A stretch of 64,000 bases of DNA. Source: Candidatus Azophilus lithoversatilis (GTDB taxonomy: Bacteria; Pseudomonadota; Gammaproteobacteria; Pseudomonadales; Azotimanducaceae). Below are positions 1 to 7,956 of this stretch, one piece after another. Location of the stretch: contig JAQAJJ010000003.1 in assembly GCA_028278675.1 (NCBI GenBank), positions 63,042-127,041 of the forward strand, read 5' to 3'. Under the pieces are notes generated by a model that ran no database searches, had not been told where the DNA came from, and saw nothing but the letters and a program-made list of their open reading frames with translations. The position numbers and the translations under genes were made by a program. Positions within the stretch are counted from its first letter, which is position 1. Every line of letters starts with the position of its first letter.

Positions 1-1
1 G

Positions 2-502
2 GGCAACGAGTTCAATTTGGCCGTGCCCGCCAACAGCTACGCCTGCAGCGACGGGCAGGTCTATGCCGGGGTGCTGCTCGACTCCCACTGGCAGCGCTTG
101 GCGGCCCATCTCGGCCGCGCCGACTTGGCCCATCTGACCACCATGGAGCGGCTGCCGCGGCGCGATGAGCTGAACGCGCTGCTCACCGATTACTGCGTCG
201 CCCGCACCACCGCTGAGGTGGTGGCGGATTTCGCCGAAATCGGGCTGCCCGCCACCCGCATCAACACCTACGCCGACTTGGCGCAGGAGCAGCACGTTGC
301 CTCCCGCGCCATGCTGACCGAAACAGAACTCGCTGACGGCCGGAACATTCCACTGACCTCACCGCCGGTGAAGTTCTCCCGCACCCCCACCCGCATCCGC
401 AAGCGGGCGGCGAAGCTCGGCGAGCACAATGAGCAAGTGCTGGCCGGGCTTGGGCTGACGCCCGAGGAAATCGCGGCGCTTGCCGATGACGGTGTGGGCT
501 GA
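2..502 (+). CDS. CaiB/BaiF family CoA-transferase, 3' part
   Basis: The reading frame is already open at the left edge, so this is the C-terminal ~166 residues of a longer gene. The segment VKFSRTPTRIRKRAAKLGEH near the end and the last stretch (EQVLAGLGLTPEEIAAL) are typical of class III CoA-transferases, which move CoA between carboxylic acids; these enzymes are normally about 400 residues. The substrate cannot be told from this part. It ends 68 bp before a toxin-antitoxin pair on the same strand, with no sign of shared function. Confidence 0.85.
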   Translation, partial: GNEFNLAVPANSYACSDGQVYAGVLLDSHWQRLAAHLGRADLAHLTTMERLPRRDELNALLTDYCVARTTAEVVADFAEIGLPATRINTYADLAQEQHVASRAMLTETELADGRNIPLTSPPVKFSRTPTRIRKRAAKLGEHNEQVLAGLGLTPEEIAALADDGVG

Positions 503-570
503 GGTTGAACAATTGCTCTGGACGATGGACAATGATCTAAATTCGGATCAACTTGAATATAGGTCAAACT

Positions 571-834
571 ATGAAAGTGATGTCCCTGTCGGAAGCCAAG
601 ATGAAGCTGAGTGCGTTGATCGAGGCCATAAACGTGTCGGACGAGGAAGTCGTCATAACCAAGAACGGTGCCCCTGCTGCAGTGCTGGTCAGCCCAAGCG
701 AATTCGAAAGCTGGCGGGAAACGATCGCAATCAAGTCCGATGCTGATTTGATGGACGAAATCAAAACGGGGCTGCGCAGGTTGAAGAAAAAGGAGACCCG
801 GCTTTACACACTGGACGAGTTGATAGGTGAGTGA
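571..834 (+). CDS. YefM/Phd-family antitoxin
   Basis: An 87-residue protein beginning MKVMSLSEAKMKLSALIE and continuing EEVVITKNGAPAAVLVS, the standard Phd/YefM fold in which the N-terminal half binds the operon's own promoter DNA and the C-terminal tail wraps the toxin. The ATG at 571 was chosen over an upstream TTG at 553 because the family starts right before this motif. The toxin gene follows 24 bp downstream, so the two form one operon that is probably autorepressed. Confidence 0.85.
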   Translation: MKVMSLSEAKMKLSALIEAINVSDEEVVITKNGAPAAVLVSPSEFESWRETIAIKSDADLMDEIKTGLRRLKKKETRLYTLDELIGE

Positions 835-858
835 GACGCAACTCGTTGATTTTGCCGA

Positions 859-1131
859 ATGAGACTCAAGGTTCCCGAAGAGACGGCAACGCTGATACGT
901 CACTCACACCCTGCGCTGAAGCGCCGAATTAGAGAGGCGTTGCGCACTATTGTTGAAGATTCAACATGCGGAAAGCCGTTGGTGGATGAGTTGCGCGGAT
1001 TGCGCAGCTTTCGTTTGGGAAGGATCCGCATTATCTACGCAGTCAATAAGAACAGTGGCATAGATATTGTCACCATCGGGCCTAGAAAGCGGATTTACGA
1101 GGAAACCTATCGGATAGTCAGCCGGAGGTAA
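859..1131 (+). CDS. RelE/ParE-family toxin
   Basis: A 90-residue basic protein with the RelE/ParE layout: an N-terminal helix pair (PALKRRIREALRTI), the central LRGLRSFRLGRIRIIYAV strand segment and a C-terminal strand with IGPRKRIYEE. RelE members cut mRNA on the ribosome while ParE members poison gyrase; the sequence alone does not decide which. The ATG at 859 is the first start after an in-frame stop at 847-849. It pairs with the YefM-like antitoxin just upstream. The length is normal and nothing is visibly broken. Confidence 0.82.
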   Translation: MRLKVPEETATLIRHSHPALKRRIREALRTIVEDSTCGKPLVDELRGLRSFRLGRIRIIYAVNKNSGIDIVTIGPRKRIYEETYRIVSRR

Positions 1132-1251
1132 GTTGCTGTCACTGTAGTGCTGAAGCACAATAAGCAAACTAGGGGTTTTGTGGGGGTTCGGAGAATCGCA
1201 CGATGCTCTACGGCCCACCCCCGGCTCTTCTACCAAAACTCGACACTACCT

Positions 1252-1494
1252 CTACTCCCCGCTGAAGGAACAACTCTCCGTCAGTTTCCGAATACTCCCC
1301 GAAGTTTCTTCGGTGACCGTCTCTTGTAGCCGAGCAAAGGTACGTCTCGCCCATACGCCTTGCTCGGTTCTTATCACCAGAACCGGGTCGTTCCGCAACT
1401 CCACCACGGCTACCTGAGGGTAGTTTTAAATGGTGGGTATGCCAGCCACAACCTCACCGAATGACTTCGGATTCCTGTAGTACTTGATTACAAA
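1252..1494 (-). pseudogene. Remnant of an unrecognised coding sequence with in-frame stops
   Basis: Reading on from the stop of the 1495-2049 gene in the same frame gives protein-like sequence broken by one TAA: first ~22 codons containing YYRNPKSFGEVVAGIPT, then ~54 codons containing VAVVELRNDPVLVIRTEQ, ending at a TAG at 1252-1254. Both segments have a normal residue mix. The simplest view is a decayed 3' continuation or a decayed separate gene. I do not recognise the family. Confidence 0.4.
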
Positions 1495-2049
1495 CTATGG
1501 AAAACGAAAAGCCTTTTCGACAAGGTTATGCCGCGGGTGAGGGAGTTCACTAATGAACTTCAGGTCCGGTTCACGACGTCCACCTTCAGGTCCGGTCGAA
1601 GCTTGTTCCGTGCTCTCTAATTTGGTGCCGGACGATTGCTTGGCTCTAGCATCCGCAACTGCCCTCTCTGCCAGATCGTAGATTCCGGGAACTTCAAAGA
1701 AGGGCTTCCGAAGGCTCCTCTCTACAGCTCTGCGTGCCGCAGACTTGCGCGTGACGTCTTTGAGGTTGTACCTCAATAGGTCACGTGTCGTTCCCAGCGT
1801 CATTTCGAACACCGACTCACTGTCTCTACGAATTTCTGTCATCGATTTGACAAGCGCCGAAACCAATTCGTAGTGACCCATCCGGGTCACTACATCATTG
1901 GTCCAGCTGGCGTGTCCCTTCGATGGCTCCCGCGAAAGTTGAAACCACCAATGTTCGTAATAGAGACTCGCAATCGTATTCCGCAAATCCGCTGGAAAGT
2001 CTCTCAATTTCCCTACGTCTTGGCACAACTCGGAAGCCGCTTTCGCCAA
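1495..2049 (-). CDS. Hypothetical protein, possible damaged second gene of a pair
   Basis: A 184-residue frame with no family I recognise. The only usable start is TTG at 2049, because an in-frame stop lies ten codons further up. The protein is rich in charged residues and predicted helices (MTEIRRDSESVFEMTLGTTR), with no signal peptide or membrane segment. It lies 44 bp after the other unknown gene on the same strand, suggesting a two-gene unit. The frame continues past its stop as the remnant at 1252-1494, so this may itself be a truncated gene. Confidence 0.45.
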   Translation of the reverse strand: MAKAASELCQDVGKLRDFPADLRNTIASLYYEHWWFQLSREPSKGHASWTNDVVTRMGHYELVSALVKSMTEIRRDSESVFEMTLGTTRDLLRYNLKDVTRKSAARRAVERSLRKPFFEVPGIYDLAERAVADARAKQSSGTKLESTEQASTGPEGGRREPDLKFISELPHPRHNLVEKAFRFP

Positions 2050-2093
2050 TATGTCTTTATCGATCTTTATTGGGTGACGTCACCCTGCGCGGA

Positions 2094-2723
2094 TCAGTGC
2101 CCAACATCAGACGAATTCGCACTCCAGGCAAGCTCTATGTATGGGCAACACCTTTGCATAGGATCATAGGACGTCAGAAAGAACGCGCGGTCAATTAGAC
2201 GCGGTCGCGTGAACCGGGTTTCGCGTATCGCGACCATTGTTTCGTAGTCAAGAAAACAGGCGTCATCGCAATAGACCACCAAGATGTAAAGATCGAAAGG
2301 ACCGCCCCGCACACTGGCGCAGCCCTTCCTTCGAACGACCTTCGAGATCCGTTCAATGACGGCCTGTGGTTTTGGGACGGCCTGTGGTGTTTTTGGTTCG
2401 TCAGGCCCAAACGTCTTTTTGACAGGCTCCTTGACTGCCTCCTTGACTGCCCCCTCATCAACGAGGTCGGTGACTTCAATCCATACCCGTTCCATATTGC
2501 TGCCTGTCGCTTCACAGTCTGGCGGATCGTCGCCCTGTCCGCGAGACTTAATCGAGTGATAGAACCATTCTTTTCGACGCAGCATCTCGTCACGTAGCAC
2601 ACGAACCACATCAACCTCATTCTCCTGCTTGTCTGCCGACAAGGTGAAATAGGGTGCATGTTTGCGCATTCCGTCAAAACAGGTTGCGAAATAATCGCGC
2701 AAATCGTCCGGCTCGCTACTCAT
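2094..2723 (-). CDS. Hypothetical protein, first gene of an unknown pair
   Basis: A 209-residue soluble protein starting at ATG 2723 (MSSEPDDLRDYFATCF); an upstream TTG at 2762 would add 13 unlikely residues. The middle is a low-complexity Lys/Glu/Pro linker (EGAVKEAVKEPVKKTFGPDE) joining an N-terminal domain to a C-terminal region with alternating hydrophobic strands (FDLYILVVYCDDACFLDYE). No known motif was identified. Base use is less GC-rich than the surrounding metabolic genes, which together with the toxin-antitoxin neighbour suggests acquired DNA. Confidence 0.55.
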   Translation of the reverse strand: MSSEPDDLRDYFATCFDGMRKHAPYFTLSADKQENEVDVVRVLRDEMLRRKEWFYHSIKSRGQGDDPPDCEATGSNMERVWIEVTDLVDEGAVKEAVKEPVKKTFGPDEPKTPQAVPKPQAVIERISKVVRRKGCASVRGGPFDLYILVVYCDDACFLDYETMVAIRETRFTRPRLIDRAFFLTSYDPMQRCCPYIELAWSANSSDVGH

Positions 2724-2762
2724 ATAAGTCACACCCAGCCCTCGCCGGAAAGTGGCCCCCAA

Positions 2763-3138
2763 CTATTCGCCGCATTCGTTCCCATTGCCACGCTGAAGTC
2801 GACCACCATTGTGCAAAGTGGCTCCGTCCGCGTTTTTCCCGAGGCCGCATTTCGGCTCGCCGCGACGCTTTCGGTCTTCCGGTCAAAGGGCAGTGAGAAG
2901 GAGCATCGGCTCTCGACATCCGCATAAAAGTTCATTAAAATCAGAAGGTTGATTGAGATATGTCGCTGAAGCGCAGGGAACGACCTCCAGCCCCTGCCAT
3001 TTCGAGGGCTAGATGCCCGGTCCGGGGAAGGATGCCGAAACCGGACATGGGTTCTTGGGCCGAGTTTCCATCTTGCCCTCGTTTGGAGTCTTGGAAGCTC
3101 CCAGCGGTAGGGAAGTGCCGTGGGTTCAAACGCCCATC
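2763..3138. other. Intergenic stretch with no supported gene
   Basis: About 375 bp between the unknown gene pair and the reductase gene. Several open frames exist but all have Arg/Pro/Ser-rich composition typical of chance frames in GC-rich DNA. No promoter, repeat or RNA structure stood out. Confidence 0.5.
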
Positions 3139-4158
3139 TCAAGCCGGGTCGGCAATCTTCAGCAGTTGCTTGCCTCGGTTTTGGCCGGTGAACAGCCGCG
3201 TCAGGGTTTGAGGGATGTTCTCGAAGCCCTCCTGGACGTCGTTATGATAGATCAGTTCGCCGGATTGGATCCAAGCCATCAGGTCGTTGGCCGCCTGGGC
3301 CATGCGGTCGAAGTAGTCGATGATGATGAAGCCCTCCATGCGGGCGCGATTGATCACTAGGTTCATCAGGTTGGCGGGGCCGGGCACCGGTTCGGTGGCG
3401 TTGTAGCTTGAAATGCCGCCGCACAGCACCACCCGGGCGCGCATGTTGATGTGGTTGAGCGCCGCTTCGAGTATGCCGCCGCCCACATTGTCGAAGAACA
3501 CGTCCACCCGTTTCGGGCAGAGTTCGCCGATGCGAGCGTCCACATCCTCGCTCTTGTAGTCGATGGCGGCGTCAAAGCGGGCCTCATCGGTGAGCCAGGC
3601 ACACTTCTCCGGCCCGCCGGCGATGCCGACCACCCGGCAGCCTTTGATGCGGGCGATCTGCCCGGCCACGGAGCCGGTGGCGCCGGCGGCTCCGGACACC
3701 AGCACGGTTTCACCGCTCTGCGGATTGCCCAAGTCCAGCAGGCCCCAATAGGCCGTGACGCCCGTGGTGCCCAGAACGGAGAGCATCAGGGCGGGGTCGA
3801 CGCCCGGCGGCAGCTTGGTCAGCCCCGGCAGCCCCTGGGCGGGCTTCACCACCACGAAATCCTGCCAGTTGCCTAGGGTCTGCACCAGTTCCCCGGCGGC
3901 AAAATCGGGATGGTTGGACTCCGCCACCTGGCCGACCGATCCGGCCCGCATCGGCTCGCCCAACTGCACCGGGGGCATGTAGCTCTCCCGATCCTCCATC
4001 CAGCCGCGCTGGGTGGGATCGAAGGACAGGTAGAGATTGCGCACCAGCACCTCGCCGTCGCCCGGTGCGGGAATCGGCGTCTCCTGGTATTCGAAGTTCT
4101 CCGGGCCGACCATGCCGAAGGGGCGTTTGGCGAGAGTCCATTGGCGATTGGTGTTCAT
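3139..4158 (-). CDS. NADP-dependent oxidoreductase, medium-chain reductase superfamily
   Basis: A 339-residue zinc-free MDR enzyme of the leukotriene-B4 12-hydroxydehydrogenase/CurA-like group, which reduce C=C bonds of enones with NADPH. Visible are the N-terminal segment LVRNLYLSFDPTQRGWM, the nucleotide-binding motif VSGAAGATGSVAGQIA, and the later VDVFFDNVGGGILEAAL typical of this group. ATG 4158 is preceded by AGGA at suitable spacing and matches the family start; a longer frame to 4191 lacks support. It is followed after 55 bp by nothing on its own strand and preceded by a crotonase on the same strand; a shared acyl or enone pathway is possible but unproven. Confidence 0.88.
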   Translation of the reverse strand: MNTNRQWTLAKRPFGMVGPENFEYQETPIPAPGDGEVLVRNLYLSFDPTQRGWMEDRESYMPPVQLGEPMRAGSVGQVAESNHPDFAAGELVQTLGNWQDFVVVKPAQGLPGLTKLPPGVDPALMLSVLGTTGVTAYWGLLDLGNPQSGETVLVSGAAGATGSVAGQIARIKGCRVVGIAGGPEKCAWLTDEARFDAAIDYKSEDVDARIGELCPKRVDVFFDNVGGGILEAALNHINMRARVVLCGGISSYNATEPVPGPANLMNLVINRARMEGFIIIDYFDRMAQAANDLMAWIQSGELIYHNDVQEGFENIPQTLTRLFTGQNRGKQLLKIADPA

Positions 4159-4213
4159 GACGGATTCCTGTTGTGTGCGAAGGCCTGACAAGGTGGCGAC
4201 TATACCTCAGTCC

Positions 4214-5089
4214 TCAGCCGTCATCTTCCTTTGGCCGCTCGCCGTAGTCGCCCCAAGGGCGGTCCCGGTCGCGGATGGTCTGGCGAAAGCCCTTGTCGGC
4301 GAAGTCCTCCACCCAGCGGTAGGCCTCCTCGGTGTGGCGGGTGATGCCATCGAACAGGGTGCCGAGCAACTGGGTCGTGCGCAGGCCCATGTTTTCATAG
4401 GCTTGGTTGATGAGCAGCTTGTTGAGTGCCAGCTGATTGGCCGGAATGTTGCGGTACAGGCGCGCCTCCGACTCCACGAATTCCGATAGAGCCTCTGGCT
4501 CGACCACGTGCGACACCAAGCCGATCCGGTAAGCGGTGGCCGCATCGATGGCGCGTCCGGTGAGCAGGAACTGCTTGGCGTGCTCCAGCTTCAAGCGGTA
4601 CACCCAGAGCATGGTCGTCGGGGTGCCGTAAACCCGGCTTGGCGCATAGCCGATGTGGGCATCGCTGGCCATGTAGAGCTGATCGCAGCACAGGATCAGG
4701 TCCGTGGCCCCGCCGATGGCCCAGCCCTTGATTTCACCCAGCACCGGCTTCGGGCAGTGCCAGATGCGCATGAAGCGGCGCACGTTCTCGCCCATGAAGT
4801 GCAGGTCGCGCACCGGATCCCAAGCGCCCTCACGGGCCTCGATGTCCGGCGCCCCGTAGGGCATCTCCCAGTCGCTGCGGTTGGCGGTGAGATCGTAGCC
4901 GGCCGTCAGCGTGTCGCCAATGCCGCGCAGCACCACCGCGGCCACGTCCTTGGCCCGGCTGGCCCGGTCGATGCCGTCCTCAATCCCCTGAATGACGCTG
5001 TTGGTCAGCGTGTTCTTCTTCTCCGGACGATTGATGGCGATGATGGCGATGCCATCGACTTCTTCGTAGAGGGTCTCGTCTGTGGCCAC
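4214..5089 (-). CDS. Enoyl-CoA hydratase/isomerase (crotonase) family protein
   Basis: A 291-residue crotonase. The family signature is clear: IAIIAINRPEKKNTLTNSV at the start, the oxyanion-hole loops around AAVVLRGIGDTLTAGYDL and KPVLGEIKGWAIGGATDLI, and the helical C-terminal trimerisation region. Crotonases bind acyl-CoA thioesters and hydrate, isomerise or hydrolyse them; the usual hydratase glutamates are not obvious, so the exact reaction is open. The start is GTG 5089 with GGGAG about 9 nt upstream. It may be co-transcribed with the reductase gene downstream (55 bp gap). Confidence 0.85.
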   Translation of the reverse strand: MATDETLYEEVDGIAIIAINRPEKKNTLTNSVIQGIEDGIDRASRAKDVAAVVLRGIGDTLTAGYDLTANRSDWEMPYGAPDIEAREGAWDPVRDLHFMGENVRRFMRIWHCPKPVLGEIKGWAIGGATDLILCCDQLYMASDAHIGYAPSRVYGTPTTMLWVYRLKLEHAKQFLLTGRAIDAATAYRIGLVSHVVEPEALSEFVESEARLYRNIPANQLALNKLLINQAYENMGLRTTQLLGTLFDGITRHTEEAYRWVEDFADKGFRQTIRDRDRPWGDYGERPKEDDG

Positions 5090-5266
5090 GTCGCGGCGCT
5101 CCCGATGGAGTGGGCTTGGGATTGTGGCGGGTCAACGGGGGTGGCGGCAAGCGGTGGATTCAGTTCGTGTTGGATTCAGTTCGTAAGCAAGCCCTCGCCC
5201 TGAGGCAAGGGCGTTCCAAGCGAGGGCAAGATGCCCTCGAGCCGGCGCGAACCTTCGGTTCGCGTT

Positions 5267-5290
5267 GGAGTTTCGCTGGCGCGAAACTCA
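5267..5290. repeat. Dispersed palindrome GGAGTTTCGC-N4-GCGAAACTC, copy 1
   Basis: Arms at 5267-5276 and 5281-5290 around TGGC; 9 of 10 arm positions pair. The same arms occur at 17510-17533 and 36352-36375 with different loops, so this is a dispersed REP-like element rather than a chance hairpin. Confidence 0.7.
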
Positions 5291-5377
5291 GTTGAAGTCG
5301 AGCATGATTCCTCTGACCGAGGGCGACCCGCCCTCGAAATGTTCTATGAGGATCGAATGGCCCCCAGATACACGAAA

Positions 5378-5397
5378 GCCCGCACTTTCGTGCGGGC
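5378..5397 (-). terminator. Possible intrinsic terminator
   Basis: Perfect 8 bp stem GCCCGCAC/GTGCGGGC with a GAAA loop when read on the minus strand, followed by TTTCGTG. It lies downstream of the ATPase remnant and upstream of the crotonase gene. The T-tract is short, so it may be weak. Confidence 0.5.
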
Positions 5398-5440
5398 CTC
5401 GGAAAGAGAGCAGGGCTTACGCCATGCGACTCAGTGGCGA

Positions 5441-6352
5441 TCATGGACCCGTTGGATGCTCCCACCAACACTCACTCAGCCCAGGTCGTGACCTCTTAGT
5501 CATTCCCGCCCTGCTGTACTGGCTCCGTGCTTGCGGCACCACGCCGGGACTGGCGGCGCGAACCATCGCGCTGGTGATGGGACTCTTGGGCGTTGCGTTC
5601 CGGACTTGAAACCCCCACTCCTGAATGAAATAGGGGAAGTTCTCCGCCGCGTCGAGGACTTGCTCCGCGGCGGCGTCCTCAAACGCCACGCCTTCGGCTT
5701 GCGCTGGCTTCAACAGTGCGGCACGGGCGTCGTCAGTTTCCAAGGCCCCCATCTGTGGATAGTCGAAAAGCCGTTCTGCGTCGGACTTGGCTTTGCCGGC
5801 CAGCGCCGTCCCGTGGGGCAATCCCGCGCCGACGAACAGGAAGGGCGGATTTCGTTGTGCGATTTCGTGGCAGGCGACAATGACGGCGGCGAGTTCCGAT
5901 GGCGGGAGGTGTTGGATTTCGTCGATGAACAACCCAATCGCGGTTTGCCGATCAGCGGCCGCTGCCGCCAGCGCGACCAGTAGCCGGGGCAGGTCCCGTT
6001 CCAGATTGCCGCTATCGCCCGCGCCGGGAGACAGGTCCACGCTGCATTCCAAGTCAACGTCAACGGCCTTCAGCTTGAAGCCTCGGGCGAACTTCGCCAG
6101 TACGTTGGCTGCGCGGCGCAATTGTTGGGTTGCGGCTTGGCGAAGATCAAGGCCATGCAGCAGTCGGCGCAGTTCGGGCACGAGCAGTTGCGGCAGGGAG
6201 GCACCTTCGGGCGCTTCGATGCGGGCAGTGCGAAAGCCCTTCTCGTCAGCGGTTGAGCGGAGCCGGTTCAGCAGGACGGTTTTGCCCACTCCCCGAAGCC
6301 CCAACAGAATCAAGCCCAGCGATGGGCCGCGAGAACCGATATCTGCCGCTGG
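5441..6352 (-). pseudogene. AAA-type ATP-binding protein, truncated remnant
   Basis: Shows Walker A (GLRGVGKT) almost at the very start and Walker B (AIGLFIDEIQHL) about 125 residues later, with a recognisable C-terminal piece ENFPYFIQEWGFQV. The family usually has 30-50 residues before Walker A and a longer C-terminal part after the ITSAMVRAASP segment; both are missing. No ATG precedes Walker A: the best start is TTG 6313, and the frame runs straight back to the stop codon of the flavoprotein gene at 6353. I read this as a decayed gene cut at both ends. Confidence 0.65.
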
Positions 6353-7711
6353 TCACGCCTTCCTGAAGCGCCAGCCGTACATGAGGCGGCCGAAGAAGTT
6401 GAACCACTTTCTGGCCTCCGCGTCCTGAAACGGGTAGTCCGCGCCCATTTGCCGGGCAGTCGCCAGACCGGACAGGAGGCAGTGTTCCTGGCTGTTCATC
6501 AGCGTATGCGCTCCGCAATGCCACGTCCGCCGCTTGCCCTGCGCGAAGCGGAACAGATGAACCAAGAGGGCCACGTGGCGCACGTCGTGCACGACGTGCT
6601 GAAACCACCACGTCTTGACGATTTTGTCGCTGTCGATGGGGCTGATCGGGTTGTAGGTCACCAAGCAGGGCTTGTCCGAGTGATGCGCCCAAGGTTGCTG
6701 GTTGTGCATGATGTAGGTGATTTCGTAGTTGTCGGGCCTCGCGCCGTACTGTTCGATGTGGTTGCTTCTGGTGGCCAGCGGCTCGGCGGCGTTGTCCGGC
6801 AGCACGCTGGCGTCGGAGTGGACGATGGCATGGTTGTGCAGTTCGCTCTCGTAGCGGATTGACGAGAGCAGCCAGGCTTCAAAGAAGGTCGGTTTATCCA
6901 AGGCCATCAGCGTCTGGTTGGCGTTGCAGGCGAACACCACATCGTCGAACGTCTCCCGGTTTCCTTGCTCGTCCTCGACGATCACGTGGGATGCGAGCCG
7001 ATGCACTTTGCGGACTGGCCGGTTGAGATGGATCTTGTCTCGAAAACCCGCTGACAGCTCCTCGTAGATGCGCCGTGTGCCACCTTCCCAAGTCCGCATG
7101 GGTGTTGCCGAGACGATGTCGAAGAACTCCAGGTACCGGCAAAACAGCGAGGCTGGCATGTCGTACACGTTGGTGGCCATCAGGAAGTTGACGAACATGG
7201 GTTTGAGAACCTTGTACCGGAAGTCGCCGGAAAAGCGGCCGAAGTTGAGGATCGTGCCCATGCTGACGTAGTTGAACGGGTTGAGGGCATTGAGCAGTTT
7301 CGACCGGGACTGGTTGAGTTGGCCAAACCACTGCAGGCGCTTCAGCAGTTTCTGAAACTTGTCAATTTCCGGCTGCAGCGCGCGGCCGATCTCGCTGTCC
7401 AAGTCGTGCGCGTAGATCTCGCCACGATACTTCACGCTGTAGCTGAAGCGGGTGCCGACGAGGTTGATGCCGTACTGCTGCGTCAGGAGCAGGATGTGGT
7501 GGTACAGCGAGGGGATGCACGCCGTCACTGAAATGTCGAACGGGACCGAGCTGCCGTCTTCCTGCGGCATGTCCGCGGTGATCGCGTTGCCGCCGACCTG
7601 GGATTGGGCCTCAAAGAGCCGGAAGTCGAACTGGTCGGGCTGCTGATGCAGCGCGTAGGCAACGCCCAGCCCCGACACGCCCCCGCCGACGATGGCAATC
7701 CGTCTTGGCAT
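6353..7711 (-). CDS. FAD-dependent amine-oxidase/desaturase-like flavoprotein
   Basis: A 452-residue protein with the Rossmann FAD motif IAIVGGGVSGLGVAYAL at residues 5-21 and the second motif FEAQSQVGGNA, belonging to the predicted NAD/FAD-binding proteins related to carotenoid desaturases and amine oxidases (COG2907-like). Start ATG 7711 is supported by AAGGAG 5 nt upstream; the longer frame to 7786 reads into a dispersed repeat. It is divergent from squalene synthase and lies at the edge of the sterol island, so a role in isoprenoid or sterol redox chemistry (for example a side-chain or ring double bond) is an inference only. It is not a clear HpnE squalene-desaturase homologue. Confidence 0.72.
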   Translation of the reverse strand: MPRRIAIVGGGVSGLGVAYALHQQPDQFDFRLFEAQSQVGGNAITADMPQEDGSSVPFDISVTACIPSLYHHILLLTQQYGINLVGTRFSYSVKYRGEIYAHDLDSEIGRALQPEIDKFQKLLKRLQWFGQLNQSRSKLLNALNPFNYVSMGTILNFGRFSGDFRYKVLKPMFVNFLMATNVYDMPASLFCRYLEFFDIVSATPMRTWEGGTRRIYEELSAGFRDKIHLNRPVRKVHRLASHVIVEDEQGNRETFDDVVFACNANQTLMALDKPTFFEAWLLSSIRYESELHNHAIVHSDASVLPDNAAEPLATRSNHIEQYGARPDNYEITYIMHNQQPWAHHSDKPCLVTYNPISPIDSDKIVKTWWFQHVVHDVRHVALLVHLFRFAQGKRRTWHCGAHTLMNSQEHCLLSGLATARQMGADYPFQDAEARKWFNFFGRLMYGWRFRKA

Positions 7712-7726
7712 CTCCGCTCCTTGGTT

Positions 7727-7815
7727 TTCTTGATCGCGGCAAAAGACAACCGAATCAGCCAACTTCCGTGCCCGGCTACCGCCCACTCGTCGGTCTGAGG
7801 CAACGCCTCGTTGGC
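7727..7815. repeat. Dispersed ~90 bp repeat, copy 1
   Basis: Begins TTCTTGATCGCGG, has a core GCCCGGCTACCGCCC and ends with the hairpin GAGGCAACGCCTCG. The same ordered blocks occur at 49201, 49771 and 50111 in the ribosomal cluster, in the same orientation. This copy sits in the divergent control region between the flavoprotein gene and squalene synthase. Confidence 0.8.
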
Positions 7816-7956
7816 ATTCGTTGATCCCAGTTTAACAGCGAGCGGGGTCATTCCAAGCGGGCTTGTTGCGAACGGACCGCGCACGGTGGTCATCAATGGC
7901 GGATTGGTGCGATACAATCCGGCGCAACGAGCTGGGGAGCGTTCATCCAGGGAGGC

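Larger units (their letters stand above)
5090..5440. other. Intergenic region rich in palindromes
   Basis: Roughly 350 bp with no supported gene but several inverted repeats: a GCGAACC/GGTTCGC hairpin at 5247-5263, the GAGTTTCGC palindrome at 5267-5290 (also found at 17510 and 36352), and a terminator-like hairpin at 5378-5397. This looks like a collecting site for small repeat sequences between two minus-strand genes. Confidence 0.6.

Noticed and set aside
1325..1412. Nested inverted repeats (GTAGCC/GGCTAC, CCGAGC/GCTCGG, GGTTCT/AGAACC) resembling a structured RNA
   Set aside because: The minus strand reads as good protein sequence in frame with the neighbouring gene, which explains the region better; no tRNA-like loops were found.
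6353..7711. HpnE-type squalene desaturase
   Set aside because: A one-protein squalene synthase is next door and no HpnC/HpnD pair is present; the motif pattern is of a broader flavoprotein group.
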